Translations under genes and position numbers: made by a program | In this document: positions 24,734 to 34,672 of the stretch, one piece after another | Layout: each line of letters opens with the position of its first letter | How positions within the stretch are numbered: the first letter of the stretch is position 1 | DNA from: DATARH01 sp050246595 | GTDB lineage: Bacteria > Pseudomonadota > Alphaproteobacteria > ATCC43930 > CGMCC-115725 | Direction: 5' to 3' | DNA length: 64,000 nucleotides | Assembly (NCBI GenBank): GCA_050246595.1 | Contig: JBFWVT010000022.1 | Span: forward strand, 1-64,000 | The notes under the pieces: generated by a model | Database searches by the model: none | Seen by the model: only the letters and a program-made list of their open reading frames with translations | What the model was told of the DNA's origin: nothing

Positions 24734-26380
24734 TCAAGCGCTGAGGAGAAAACCTTCGTACCCGTTCGCGGCGATTCCGGCGCAGGTCTCGCGATAGCGC
24801 GCCATGCCGCCCGCATAGGGCATGAAGACGCGCGGTTTTCCGGGCACGTTCGCACCGAGATACCAGGAGTGCCCGGCCATCGGCATCAGCGTCGCGTTGG
24901 CCGCGTTGTTGACATGATCGACCCAGCGATCGACCGCCTCCGGCGTCGGCTCGATGCGCGCGAGACCGTGCGCGCGCAGATGCGCGATACAGGTGGTGAT
25001 CCATTCGACATGCTGCTCGATCGCCACCGGCATGTTGCACAGCACCGACGGGCTGCCCGGACCGGTGATCGTGAACAGGTTCGGGAAGCCAGCAATCTGC
25101 AAGCCGAGATAGGTACGCGGCCCGGCCTGCCATGCCTCGCGCAGAGGCAGCCCATCATTTCCGCGAATGTTCATCCGCAACAGCGGCCCGGTCATCGCGT
25201 CAAACCCGGTCGCGAAAACGATGATATCGAGCTTGTGCTCGGTCCCGTCGCGGGTGCGGATGCCGTCCGGGGTAATGCACTCGATCGGGTTCGCACGCAC
25301 ATCGACCAGCGTGACGTTATCGCGGTTGAATGTCTCGAAATAGCCGGTATCGATCGGCGGCCGTTTGGTCGAGAACGGGTGATCGATATCGGCCAGTTTC
25401 GCCGCGGTCGCCGGGTTCTTTACGACTTCCCGGATCTTCCGCCGGATAAACTCGGAAGCGGTGTCATTCGCCGCCTTGTCGATCAGCAGGTCGCGAAACG
25501 CGGCGCGGAATTGCAGCCCGCCTTTCTCCCAGGCCGCTTCGTAGATCGCCTGCCGCTCGTCTTCGGTCACATCGTGTGCCGAGCGGTCTTCGATCCTGAA
25601 GGGATGCCCGTTCGGGGTCGAATGCATGATCGCGCGCAGCTCGGCCGTGTTCTCCTTCGCCCAGCGTTTGAACGTGTCGCTGAGCGGCGCGTTGCGAGCC
25701 GGGATGCTGTAATTCGCGGTGCGCTGAAAAACGGTCAGGTGAGCCGCGGTCTCGGCGATGACCGGGGCCGCCTGGATGCCGGTCGAGCCGGTGCCGATCA
25801 TGCCGACCCGCTTGCCGGTGAAATCGACCCTGCCATGCGGCCATTGTCCGGTGTGATACCACGCGCCCTTGAAGCCATCGAGACCGGGAATGTTCGGGAT
25901 ATTGGCCGATGACAGACACCCGACCGCAGTAATCAGGTACGTCGCGTCGTAATGCTCGCCGGTTTCGGTCGCGACGTGCCAGCGGTTTGCGGCACCGTCG
26001 TAGCGGGCTTCGACCACGCGCGCGCCGAAACTGATATCGCGCCGCAGATCGAACCGGTCCGTCACGTAATTCAGGTAGCGCAATATCTCCGGCTGCTCCG
26101 GATAGCGCTCGGACCAGGTCCACTCCTTGAGCAGTTCGTCCGAAAAATAATAGGCATAGGAATGGCTTTCGGAATCGCACCGGGCGCCCGGATAGCGGTT
26201 CCAGTACCAAGTGCCGCCGACCCCCTCGCCGGCTTCGAGCACCCGCACCGACAGCCCGAGCCGGTCGCGCAGGCAGAGCAGCTGGTATAGCCCGGAGAAG
26301 CCGGCACCGATGACCAGCGCGTCGAAGCTGGTGGTGCTATCGGAGCGTGCGGGGAGGGGGTGCGTATCGTCGCGCGGCAT
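24734..26380 (-). CDS. Flavin-containing monooxygenase, Baeyer-Villiger type
   Basis: A 548-residue FAD/NADPH enzyme that would convert ketones to esters or lactones. The FAD motif GAGFSG is at 25-30, the BVMO fingerprint FKGAWYHTGQWPH at 170-182, and the NADPH motif GTGSTG at 197-202. The region ITPDGIRTRDGTEHKLDII and VFATGFDA near the end are typical. It is followed in the same direction (upstream in coordinates of transcription) by a hydrolase gene that could act on the ester products, a common pairing. Confidence 0.95.
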   Translation of the reverse strand: MPRDDTHPLPARSDSTTSFDALVIGAGFSGLYQLLCLRDRLGLSVRVLEAGEGVGGTWYWNRYPGARCDSESHSYAYYFSDELLKEWTWSERYPEQPEILRYLNYVTDRFDLRRDISFGARVVEARYDGAANRWHVATETGEHYDATYLITAVGCLSSANIPNIPGLDGFKGAWYHTGQWPHGRVDFTGKRVGMIGTGSTGIQAAPVIAETAAHLTVFQRTANYSIPARNAPLSDTFKRWAKENTAELRAIMHSTPNGHPFRIEDRSAHDVTEDERQAIYEAAWEKGGLQFRAAFRDLLIDKAANDTASEFIRRKIREVVKNPATAAKLADIDHPFSTKRPPIDTGYFETFNRDNVTLVDVRANPIECITPDGIRTRDGTEHKLDIIVFATGFDAMTGPLLRMNIRGNDGLPLREAWQAGPRTYLGLQIAGFPNLFTITGPGSPSVLCNMPVAIEQHVEWITTCIAHLRAHGLARIEPTPEAVDRWVDHVNNAANATLMPMAGHSWYLGANVPGKPRVFMPYAGGMARYRETCAGIAANGYEGFLLSA

Positions 26381-26499
26381 GAGAACTCCGGATAAAATTG
26401 GCGATAAGAAGATAAGGACGGCTTATGTCTCGGTTAAAGGCCTGCTTCAGGACCGCCGGCGTCCCGCCGGCATTCGGCGATCCGAACGGGCTGTTCGTT

Positions 26500-27435
26500 T
26501 CAGCGCGCCCCTGCAAAGATGCGGCGCAGCCAGTTGCAGGTCTCGTTCATCGCGGCGCCGGCCTTATCGACGATGCCGACCCAGAACATGAAACCGTGAT
26601 TGACGCCGTCATAGCGGGTCAGAGCCGCGGAGACGCCGGCTGCATTCAGTTTCTCGGCATAGCGTTCGCCTTCGTCGCGCAGCGGGTCGTACTCGGCGGT
26701 GACGAGGAGCGCCGGCGGTAATCCAGACAAATCCGCGGCGCGCAGCGGCGAGGCGTGCGGGTGCGTACCCTGCGCCGGGTCGCTCAGATAATGCGCCCAG
26801 AACCATTTCATCGTGTCGCGGGTCAGTCCGTAGCCTTCGGCATTCTCCTCGTAGGATGGCGTGCCCGGCGTGTGGTAGTCGGTCACCGGGTAGAGCAGCA
26901 ATTGCCCGCACAGAGCCGGACCGCCCTCGTCGCGCACCCGCAGAGCGGTGACCGCCGCCATATTTGCCCCCGCGCTGTCGCCGGCCACCGCGATGCGGGA
27001 GGGGTCGGCGCCGAGTTCCGCGGCATGCGCCGCCGCCCAGCGCGTCGCATCGAGGCAATCGTCGATGCCGGCAGGGAATTTGTGCTCGGGCGCGAGGCGG
27101 TAATCGACCGAGACGACAACGCATTCCGCGCCGGCGCACAGATTGCGGCACATCCCGTCATGCGTGTTCAGGCTGCACAGCACAAAACCGCTGCCGTGAA
27201 AAAAGACGAGCAGCGGAAATGGTCCCGTGCCATGCGGCGTATAGAGGCGGAGACGCAACGGACCGCCGGGACCGTCGATTATCCGCTCGCTCACGGCGGC
27301 GATGTCGGCGGGAGGCGCCATCACCGCGATGCGCGCCTCGTATTGCGCGCGCGCCACATCGACCGGCAGCGTATGCGTCGCCGGCACCCCGGTGCCCTTG
27401 TCGAGCAGCGCCTGGATCTGCGGATCGACCGGCAT
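26500..27435 (-). CDS. Alpha/beta hydrolase, hormone-sensitive lipase family
   Basis: A 311-residue esterase-type hydrolase. The oxyanion motif is HGSGF (80-84), a variant of HGGG. The nucleophile is Ser154 in AGDSAGAN, with acid and base in the EYDPLRDEG and NHGFMFW regions. It lies between the monooxygenase and D-aminoacylase-like genes, all on the minus strand. It could hydrolyse esters made by the monooxygenase (inference). Confidence 0.93.
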   Translation of the reverse strand: MPVDPQIQALLDKGTGVPATHTLPVDVARAQYEARIAVMAPPADIAAVSERIIDGPGGPLRLRLYTPHGTGPFPLLVFFHGSGFVLCSLNTHDGMCRNLCAGAECVVVSVDYRLAPEHKFPAGIDDCLDATRWAAAHAAELGADPSRIAVAGDSAGANMAAVTALRVRDEGGPALCGQLLLYPVTDYHTPGTPSYEENAEGYGLTRDTMKWFWAHYLSDPAQGTHPHASPLRAADLSGLPPALLVTAEYDPLRDEGERYAEKLNAAGVSAALTRYDGVNHGFMFWVGIVDKAGAAMNETCNWLRRIFAGAR

Positions 27436-27459
27436 TGTCCGTCCCTCTCGCGGTCGGAA

Positions 27460-29181
27460 TTACTGGGCCGCGCTCGCCAGCGGCGTGTTGCGGGCCGGCA
27501 GAAAGCGGTCGAGCACCCGGCCCGGTCCCTTGTCGAGCCGCGCATACTCGTTGCCGTCGAACACGCGCACTCCGTTGACGTACACCCCGTGCACCCCGAT
27601 CGGGTCGCGCACGGTGCGCGTACCGCCGCCCGGCAGGTCGCTGGCCCGGCGCGGCGGCGAGACGCCGACCGTCGCGGGGTCGAACAGCAGCAGATCGGCG
27701 CAGGCCCCGACCGCGATGCGGCCGCGATCCGGAATGCCGTAAAGCCCGGCCTGATGGGAGGTCAACCGGCGCACGCCCTCCGGCAGATCGAACGCGCCGC
27801 GCTCGCGCACCCAGTGGCCGAGCAGGTAGAGGCCGAAACCGGCGTCGCATAGATAGACCAGATGCGCGCCGGCATCGGACAGCGCGATAACCCCGGCTCT
27901 GTGCTTGACGAGCGGCTCGACTCCCTCATCGACCGCGTTCAGAAAGCGGCCGATAAACCCGGTATCGAGATTTTCCTCCAGCCCGAGATCGAGAAACAGA
28001 TCGAGCGGGTCGCGTCCGGTCTGGCGCGCGACATCACCGATCGTCCGGTTGGCGAGACCGGCATTCTCCGGCTTGACCGGCGCAGCGACGATGACCCGGT
28101 CCCAGTTCCCCTGAAAGATCGTCCCCGGTTTCGGATTCCGCAGATCGTCGCGGAAGCGTTGGCGAAAACTCGGGTCGCGAAACACCGCTTTGAGCTGCTC
28201 GCGGTCGTAGGCCTTGATCGGGTCGAAAGCCGGGTGGCTGTAGAACGGATAGGCGGCGGCCAGCGTAAAATCAAACGACAGCGGCTGGCAGGTGAATTGC
28301 AGATAGACTTCCCGGCCCTGCGCCTGCGCCGCCGCGCAGGAATCGAACATCCCAAGACCGCGCTCCGGGAACTGCTCGTTGTAGAATGACAACCCGGTAG
28401 TCATGAACATGCGGCGGCCGTAGCGGCCGGCGATCTCGGCGATCGTCTCGACCGGGAGCGTGCCGGAGGCGATTTCGACGACGCCGCGTCCAGGACCGCC
28501 CATCGCCCCGACCAAAGCCTCGAATTCCGAGAGGTCGCTGATCGTCGACGGCATCGGGATACCGCCCCAGCCGGAATGGTTTGGCGAATACGACGCGCCG
28601 AACCCGATCGCGCCCTGATCCATCGCCTCTGTGACGAGCCGCGTCATCTCGGCCATCTCGGCCGCGGTCGGCTGTTTGCGGACCGAGGCTTCCTCACCCA
28701 TCACCGCGGTGCGCACCGCCGAATGACCGACCAGCACCGCCATGTTTGCATAGGGGCCGGCGCGCCGCACCGCGTCGAGATATTCGGCGAACGACTCGAA
28801 CCGCCAATCGATGCCGGCGCGCAGCGCGTCCAGGTCCATGCCTTCGACGACCGCGAGATTGCGCATGATCAGGTCGCGCAGAGACGGCGGCGACGGCACG
28901 ATCCCGAACCCGCAATTGCCGGTCACGACGGTCGTGACGCCGAGGGAAGGGGAGGGGGACAGGGTCGGGTCCCAGGTGACCTGCGCGTCGTAATGCGTAT
29001 GGATGTCGATAATGCCCGGCATCAGCGCAAGGCCGCCGGCATCGACCATCTCGGTGGCTTCCTTATCGGCGATCTCGCCGATCGCAGCGATGCGGCCGTC
29101 CTTGACCGCGACATCGGCGCGGATCGGATCGTGCCCGAGCCCATTGACAACACTCGCCCCGCGAATCACGAAATCATGCAT
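27460..29181 (-). CDS. N-acyl-D-amino-acid deacylase family amidohydrolase
   Basis: A 573-residue zinc amidohydrolase. The metal pair HTH (61-63) is in GIIDIHTHYDAQ, and the bridging Cys90 is in TGNCGFG, the mark of D-aminoacylases. Later LSDAGAHLVY supplies an Asp. The start is MHDFVIRG at 29181 with GGAG upstream; the longer frame to 29298 crosses the promoter. These enzymes release acyl groups from N-acyl-D-amino acids, but many members act on other amides. A palindrome-bearing promoter lies at 29248-29276. Confidence 0.92.
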   Translation of the reverse strand: MHDFVIRGASVVNGLGHDPIRADVAVKDGRIAAIGEIADKEATEMVDAGGLALMPGIIDIHTHYDAQVTWDPTLSPSPSLGVTTVVTGNCGFGIVPSPPSLRDLIMRNLAVVEGMDLDALRAGIDWRFESFAEYLDAVRRAGPYANMAVLVGHSAVRTAVMGEEASVRKQPTAAEMAEMTRLVTEAMDQGAIGFGASYSPNHSGWGGIPMPSTISDLSEFEALVGAMGGPGRGVVEIASGTLPVETIAEIAGRYGRRMFMTTGLSFYNEQFPERGLGMFDSCAAAQAQGREVYLQFTCQPLSFDFTLAAAYPFYSHPAFDPIKAYDREQLKAVFRDPSFRQRFRDDLRNPKPGTIFQGNWDRVIVAAPVKPENAGLANRTIGDVARQTGRDPLDLFLDLGLEENLDTGFIGRFLNAVDEGVEPLVKHRAGVIALSDAGAHLVYLCDAGFGLYLLGHWVRERGAFDLPEGVRRLTSHQAGLYGIPDRGRIAVGACADLLLFDPATVGVSPPRRASDLPGGGTRTVRDPIGVHGVYVNGVRVFDGNEYARLDKGPGRVLDRFLPARNTPLASAAQ

Positions 29182-29483
29182 CGCCCATTTTCTCCTATGG
29201 CGCCTGGGATTTCCTCCTCCCGGGCCGTATATCGGATCGCTTCGTCTTATATAGAAGACAAATGATTTGTATTGAACCGATAGGCTGTTCCGTATCATGC
29301 CCTCCCTTACGGGTCAATCTGGTTGATCGGAAACGAATGAATAGATCGCGTCCGGCGGGTCCGCCAGCGACTGCTCCGCACGCAGGAAGCCTCGACGGCG
29401 AGGCGGCAGACCGGTTGTCCGAGAACGTCCGACTGTTGCGGCCGGGGTGATCGTGTCGTGTCGGCCCGTCTCCCGGCGCCTCG
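29182..29483. other. Intergenic region upstream of the D-aminoacylase-like gene
   Basis: About 300 bases between the amidohydrolase start and the MFS gene end, both on the minus strand. It holds the promoter and palindrome at 29248-29276. The rest shows no gene I can support. Confidence 0.5.
29248..29276 (-). promoter_or_regulatory. Sigma70-like promoter with overlapping palindrome
   Basis: On the minus strand TTCAAT (29276-29271), 17 bases, then TATATA (29253-29248), about 65 bases before the amidohydrolase ATG. Between the two boxes lies a perfect dyad ACAAAT-C-ATTTGT (29258-29270), placed as a repressor site would be. The block is sharply AT-rich against its surroundings. Confidence 0.5.
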
Positions 29484-30956
29484 TCAGTGCTCGACCTGCG
29501 ACAATGGCCGGGCGACGTATTCGAGAGGCTGCCGCTCGGCCTTGACCCCGATTGCCAGCTCGACGATCGCGGCGCCGACCATCAGCGCCGCGCCAAACAG
29601 ATAGCCGAGCAGCACCGCGTCGCGCTCGCCGGTGCCGACCAGAATGCCGAACAGAAACGGCGACGCGACTCCCCCGATCCCGGTGCCGACCGCGTAGAAA
29701 AACGCGATCGCCAGCGCCCGCGCTTCGAGCGGAAAACTCTCGCTGACCGTCAGATAGGCCGAACTCGCCGCGGCTGAGGCAAAAAAGAAAATGCCGCTCC
29801 AGCACATCGTCAACTGCACGGCGTCGAGCATGCCGTCGCGGAACAAAAACCCGACCACCGCCAGCAGCACACCCGAGATCGCGTAGGTGAAGGCGATCAT
29901 CGGCTTGCGCCCGATCGTGTCGAACAGCGGTCCGAGAAGCAGCGGCCCGAGGAAATTGCCGAGCGCGAAGGGCAGCATGTACCAGCCGATCGACTCGGCC
30001 GGCACACCGTAGAACCGGCCCAGCACCAACGCATAGGAAAAAAAGATCGCGTTGTAGAAAAACGCCTGCGCCGACATCAGCACGAGGCCGAGCACGGCGC
30101 GGCGCGGATAATCGCGCAGGATCGCGCCGATCATGCGCACGACGGAGACGCGCCGGCCGGCGACGATCCGGATGCGATGACAATCCTGTCGCAATCTCTC
30201 GATATCCGCCGGCCTGACGACCTGCCGCTCGATCCCGCCGATCACGCTGTCGCATTCGGCGATTCGGCCGTGCAGCATCAGCCAGCGCGGGCTTTCCGGG
30301 ATCCAGCTGCGCAGAACCAGGATGCCGAAACCGAGCACCGCGCCGATCCCGAACGCCGCGCGCCAGCCCCAATCCGGCGGCAGCAGACCCGGCTGCAACA
30401 GGATCACCGCCCCGAGCGCGCCGAGCGCGGCGCCGACCCAGAAGCTGCCGTTGATCGCGAGATCGGTGCGGCCGCGATAGCGGGCCGGGATCAGCTCCTG
30501 GATTGCCGAATTGATCGCGGCGTACTCGCCGCCGATCCCGGCGCCGGTAAGCGCTCGGAACAGCGCGAGGCTCCACAAATCCCAGGCGAAGGCCGTCGCC
30601 GCTGTCGCCGTCAGGTACACCCCAAGTGTGACAAAGAACAGCTTGCGGCGGCCGAACCGGTCGGTAAGATAACCGAACAGCAGCGCGCCGATCACCGCCC
30701 CGGCGAGATAGGCGCTCGATGTCAGCCCGATTTCGGCCTCGGTGAATTGCAGGACCGGGCTTTCCTTCAGCGCGACGGCGATCGACCCGGCGATCGTCAC
30801 TTCCAGCCCGTCGAGCACCCAGGTAATACCGAGCGCGACCGCCACCAGCGTGTGGAAGCGCAGCCACGGCAAACGGTCGAGGCGGGCCGGAATATCGGTC
30901 TCGATGATCGCGGTGCCGCTGATCTTGGTCTCGATGCCGGGGCGGGGATCGGGCAT
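29484..30956 (-). CDS. MFS transporter, sugar/aromatic-acid porter type
   Basis: A 490-residue inner membrane protein with 12 hydrophobic segments. The MFS motif after TM2 is GYLTDRFGRRKLF, and its counterpart in the second half is PLFDTIGRKPMIAFTY. GAGIGGEYAAINSAIQELIPARYRGR and WIPESPRWL are typical of the metabolite:H+ symporter group. The start MPDPRPGIE is chosen; a TTG 36 bases upstream is possible. The substrate is unknown. It diverges from the MscS gene with 49 bases between. Confidence 0.93.
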   Translation of the reverse strand: MPDPRPGIETKISGTAIIETDIPARLDRLPWLRFHTLVAVALGITWVLDGLEVTIAGSIAVALKESPVLQFTEAEIGLTSSAYLAGAVIGALLFGYLTDRFGRRKLFFVTLGVYLTATAATAFAWDLWSLALFRALTGAGIGGEYAAINSAIQELIPARYRGRTDLAINGSFWVGAALGALGAVILLQPGLLPPDWGWRAAFGIGAVLGFGILVLRSWIPESPRWLMLHGRIAECDSVIGGIERQVVRPADIERLRQDCHRIRIVAGRRVSVVRMIGAILRDYPRRAVLGLVLMSAQAFFYNAIFFSYALVLGRFYGVPAESIGWYMLPFALGNFLGPLLLGPLFDTIGRKPMIAFTYAISGVLLAVVGFLFRDGMLDAVQLTMCWSGIFFFASAAASSAYLTVSESFPLEARALAIAFFYAVGTGIGGVASPFLFGILVGTGERDAVLLGYLFGAALMVGAAIVELAIGVKAERQPLEYVARPLSQVEH

Positions 30957-31005
30957 AACCGCAAAACACCAGACCGCCCCTCTCCACAGCAAGCAATTCC
31001 GCCGA

Positions 31006-33303
31006 ATGAGCCTGCGTTATCCATTGCCGGCCCGGTTCGCGCCGGCCTGTTTCGTGCTGTTCTGTTTTGTTCTGTCCCTATGCGGCCTCGCGACCGCCTG
31101 GGCGCAACCGAGCCCCGCCGTCCCTCCGCCGACCCCGCCCGGCTTGACGGCGGAAGAGGCGCAGCGCGCGCTTTCGGTGTTGCAGGACCCGACGCAACGC
31201 GCTCGGCTGATCGAGACCTTGCAGGCGGTCGCCAAGGCGGCTGGCCCCGTCCCGGCCCAAGCCGCGCCTGCGGCCGAGGCGATGCCGGCCGGCGGTACAG
31301 CTCCCGGCGAACCGGGTCCCGCCACGCAAACCGGGGCCGAAAAACCCGCTTCGGTCACGCTGAAACCGGACAGTCTCGCGGCGCAGATCATGTCCCGGTT
31401 GGCCGGGTGGCCAACGCGCATCGTCGAGGGTGTGACCGCGTCGCTGCGGACGATGCCCGATCTGCATCTGCTGCGGCAATGGGTCGTGCGGATGGTCAAC
31501 GACCCGTCCGAACGTCGCCTCGCATTCGATGTCGCCTGGCAGCTTGCCCTAGTCCTCGGCGCTGCGCTGCTGCTGGAGCGCTTTGCGGTTTTCGCGCTGC
31601 GCCGGCCCGCCGAGCGTCTCGCCGCCGGTGCGCCGGACCCGGCCGAAGCCGCAGCCAGCGGCAATGGGACATGGCAGCGCCTGCGCCGTCTGCCGGCCGC
31701 CGTCGCGCGCCTCGGGCTGGAGTTGATTCCGGTCGCGATATTCTGGACGGCGGTGATGGTGCTTACCGGTCTCGTGCCGGTGCCGATTTCCCGGTTCGCG
31801 ATCCTGATCGTCGCCAATGCCTATATTGCGATCCGGGTGATGCTTGCGATCGGCCGCATGCTGCTGGCGCCCGAAGCGAGCGGCTTGCGGCTGCTGCGTC
31901 TCGACGACGACGGCGCCGCCTATTTGATGCGCTGGCTGCGCCGGCTGACGCTGGTCGCGGTGCTCGGCGGCGCGGCGGCCGGGCTCGCCCTGCTGTTCGG
32001 ATTGCACCCGGCCGCTTACGCGACGCTGATCCACGTTCTCGGCTTTGTCGTCGCAGTCCTGTTGGGGATCGTGATGATGCAGGTGCGGGCTTCGGTCGTG
32101 TCTTACCTGCTCGGTGCGCCCGAGGGCAAGAAGGTGCCGGCTTGGCGCAACTGGCTCGCTGCGGTATGGCACTATCTCGCGCTGCTCGCGATCGCGGCGG
32201 GCTGGATCTTATGGGCGGCCGGTTCCGAGACCGGCGCCGGCGGGATCTGGCTCCTGCTCGGCACCTTCGCGATTGTCGTTGGAGCGCGGCTCGTCGCGCT
32301 GATCGTGATCGGGTTGCTCGACCACGCGACCGAGCCAAGCCCCGACACAGAGGCAGCGGCGGGTCTGCTCGGCGGGACGCGGCCTCGCGCCCGCCGCTGG
32401 ATGGCGATTGCGCGACCGCTTGTGCATGTCCCGATCGTGATCCTGACCGGTCTGGGGCTTCTCGAATTCTGGGGCATCGGTGCGTTCGGCTGGTTCGAGA
32501 CCGGCGCGATCGGGGCGCGCATTCTGTCGGCTCTGGTCACGATCGGGCTGTCGGTGCTCGCGGCGGTGGTCGTCTGGGAGGTCGCCAATGCCGCGATCGA
32601 ACGGCGCCTCGCGCGGCTGAGCGAGGCGGGGACGCCGGCGCACGCGGCGCGGCTGCGAACGCTGCTGCCGATGCTGCGCGCCGCGTTGTTTGTGACGATC
32701 GCGGTGATTGTCGGGCTGACTGCGCTGAGCGAAATCGGCGTTAATATCGCCCCGCTGCTGGCCGGCGCCGGCATTGTCGGGGTCGCAATCGGGTTCGGAT
32801 CGCAGAAACTCGTGCAAGACGTTGTCACCGGTATGTTCGTGCTGTTCGAAAACGCGATCCAGGTCGGCGATTTTGTCACTGTCGCCGGGCTCTCCGGCAA
32901 GATCGAACGGCTTTCGGTCCGCACGATCTGGCTGCGCGGCGGGGATGGGGCGTTGCACGTTGTACCGTTCAGTTCGGTCGGCACGATCAGCAACACCAAT
33001 CGCGGTCTCGGCACCGCCGCGGTATCGGTGACGATCGCCTACAGCGAGGACAGCGATCGCGCCGCCGACGCGATGCGCGACATCGCCGCCGAGATGCGGG
33101 AGGACCCGGAATACGCTGACAAGATCATTGCCGACCTGCTTCTGTGGGTGGATTCGGTGCGGGCCTTGGGGGTAACTCTATCCGGCACGATCAACTGCAC
33201 CGATGCCGGGCGCTGGCCGGTGCAGCGCGAGTTCAACCGCCGTCTGCAAAAGCGCTTCCAAGAGCTTGATATTTCTCTTGGTCTTAAGATCGGTGATGCC
33301 TAA
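31006..33303 (+). CDS. Large mechanosensitive channel of the MscS family
   Basis: A 765-residue inner membrane protein. A signal-like N-terminus (ACFVLFCFVLSLCGLATAWAQ) and a periplasmic Ala/Pro-rich region come first, then many membrane helices. The MscS core is at about 580-765: pore helix region LAGAGIVGVAIGFGSQKLVQ, then DVVTGMFVLFENAIQVGDFV, the beta domain IERLSVRTIWLRG and the cytoplasmic cage. Such channels release solutes upon osmotic downshock. The size resembles the larger YbiO/MscM-type members. Confidence 0.94.
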   Translation: MSLRYPLPARFAPACFVLFCFVLSLCGLATAWAQPSPAVPPPTPPGLTAEEAQRALSVLQDPTQRARLIETLQAVAKAAGPVPAQAAPAAEAMPAGGTAPGEPGPATQTGAEKPASVTLKPDSLAAQIMSRLAGWPTRIVEGVTASLRTMPDLHLLRQWVVRMVNDPSERRLAFDVAWQLALVLGAALLLERFAVFALRRPAERLAAGAPDPAEAAASGNGTWQRLRRLPAAVARLGLELIPVAIFWTAVMVLTGLVPVPISRFAILIVANAYIAIRVMLAIGRMLLAPEASGLRLLRLDDDGAAYLMRWLRRLTLVAVLGGAAAGLALLFGLHPAAYATLIHVLGFVVAVLLGIVMMQVRASVVSYLLGAPEGKKVPAWRNWLAAVWHYLALLAIAAGWILWAAGSETGAGGIWLLLGTFAIVVGARLVALIVIGLLDHATEPSPDTEAAAGLLGGTRPRARRWMAIARPLVHVPIVILTGLGLLEFWGIGAFGWFETGAIGARILSALVTIGLSVLAAVVVWEVANAAIERRLARLSEAGTPAHAARLRTLLPMLRAALFVTIAVIVGLTALSEIGVNIAPLLAGAGIVGVAIGFGSQKLVQDVVTGMFVLFENAIQVGDFVTVAGLSGKIERLSVRTIWLRGGDGALHVVPFSSVGTISNTNRGLGTAAVSVTIAYSEDSDRAADAMRDIAAEMREDPEYADKIIADLLLWVDSVRALGVTLSGTINCTDAGRWPVQREFNRRLQKRFQELDISLGLKIGDA

Positions 33304-33315
33304 GGAGAGACAACG

Positions 33316-34662
33316 ATGGATGGGAGCGGGGTGGGTAACGGCGCGGCGCTCGCCGCCTATATCGCCGGGGCGGGCGAGCGCCCCGTTCCGCCCGAGATCG
33401 CCGACCGGGCGCGGCTCTGCCTGGCAGACTGGCTCGGTGTCGCGATCGGCGCCGGCGACGAGGCGGCCGGCCGCATTGTCCGCGGGGTCGCTTCGGGCTG
33501 GGGCACGCACGGGCGCTCGACCGTGCTGTTCGGCACCCCGTCGGCCGCCCCGATCGCGGCTCTCGCGAACGGCACGCTCGCCCACTGCCTCGATTTTGAC
33601 GACACTTATGTCCGCGCCGTCACGCATATGAGCGCGCCGGTCTGGGCCGCGACGCTGGCATCAGGCGAGGAGGTCGGTGCCGCCGAGGATGCGATGCTCG
33701 CTGCCTTTGTCACCGGGTTCGAGGTTGCGAGCCGGATTGGCGACGGTCTCGGCGAGGCGGTCACGTCGCGCGGCTGGCACGGCACCGGCGTGTTCGGCCG
33801 GCTCGGCGCCGCCGCGGCCGCGGCCGCGCTGCTGCGGCTTGATGCCGGGCGCGCGCTCAATGCTCTCGGCGCCGCGGCGACGCAGACCAGCGGGTTGACC
33901 GCTTCGTTCGGCACGATGGCAAAGCCGTTCCATGCCGGTCGCGCGGCGATGGACGGGGTCGTCGCGGCCCAGTTCGCCGCCTCCGGTTTTACCGCCGCGA
34001 CCGGTCTGTTCGAGCCGGGCGGCGGTCTCGACACCGCGCTCGTGCAGGACCGCGCCGTCGCGCCGGTGCCGATTGCGTTTACCGGCTGGAACATCCTCGA
34101 CAACAGCTTCAAGCCCTATGCCGCGTGCCATCTGACGCATCCGGCCATTGACGCCGCCCGCGCCTTGCGAACGGCGTTCCGCAGCCCGGCCGAGGTCACG
34201 GCCATTCGGGCCGAGATCGGCGCGCTCGCAATGCAGGTCACCGGCGGCAAGAGCGGCACCCCGGCAACGCCGCTGGAGGGAAAATTCGATCTCAGATACT
34301 GCATCGCGCTGGCATTGCATGGGTATGACGCCTCTGCCGCCGATTTTCGTGAACCCTGGCATCCGGACCCGGCAATCAGCGCGACCGCGCGCAAGATCAC
34401 GGCCGAGATCAGCCCCGAGATGGGGTTCGCCTCGGCCCGGCTGACGCTCGATCTCGCCGACGGAAGCCGCCTCAACGAAACCGTCCCGATCGCAAAGGGC
34501 CACCCCGGCAACCCGATCGGCTGGGACGATATGCGCCTGAAATTCGATGCGCTCGTCGCACCGCATCTCGGCATCCGCAGCGAAGCCCTGTTCGGCCTCG
34601 TGCGCGCGTTCGGAAGCGGCGGCGCGCTGGGGGAAATTCGCGCGATCCTGGCCCGGTTATAG
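33316..34662 (+). CDS. MmgE/PrpD family protein
   Basis: A 448-residue protein of the 2-methylcitrate dehydratase/cis-aconitate decarboxylase fold. Family motifs are NGTLAHCLDFDDTY, HMSAPVWAATLA, GWHGTGVFGRLGAAAAAA, MAKPFHAGRAAMDGV and FKPYAACHLTHPAIDAA. The start has AAGGAGA upstream and follows the MscS stop by 12 bases. No other methylcitrate cycle genes are nearby, so the substrate is open. Confidence 0.94.
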   Translation: MDGSGVGNGAALAAYIAGAGERPVPPEIADRARLCLADWLGVAIGAGDEAAGRIVRGVASGWGTHGRSTVLFGTPSAAPIAALANGTLAHCLDFDDTYVRAVTHMSAPVWAATLASGEEVGAAEDAMLAAFVTGFEVASRIGDGLGEAVTSRGWHGTGVFGRLGAAAAAAALLRLDAGRALNALGAAATQTSGLTASFGTMAKPFHAGRAAMDGVVAAQFAASGFTAATGLFEPGGGLDTALVQDRAVAPVPIAFTGWNILDNSFKPYAACHLTHPAIDAARALRTAFRSPAEVTAIRAEIGALAMQVTGGKSGTPATPLEGKFDLRYCIALALHGYDASAADFREPWHPDPAISATARKITAEISPEMGFASARLTLDLADGSRLNETVPIAKGHPGNPIGWDDMRLKFDALVAPHLGIRSEALFGLVRAFGSGGALGEIRAILARL

Positions 34663-34672
34663 GAGAAGCAAC

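Noticed and set aside
29314..30996. 560-codon frame overlapping the MFS gene in another frame
   Set aside because: Translation is Arg-rich without domains; the MFS frame has clear motifs.
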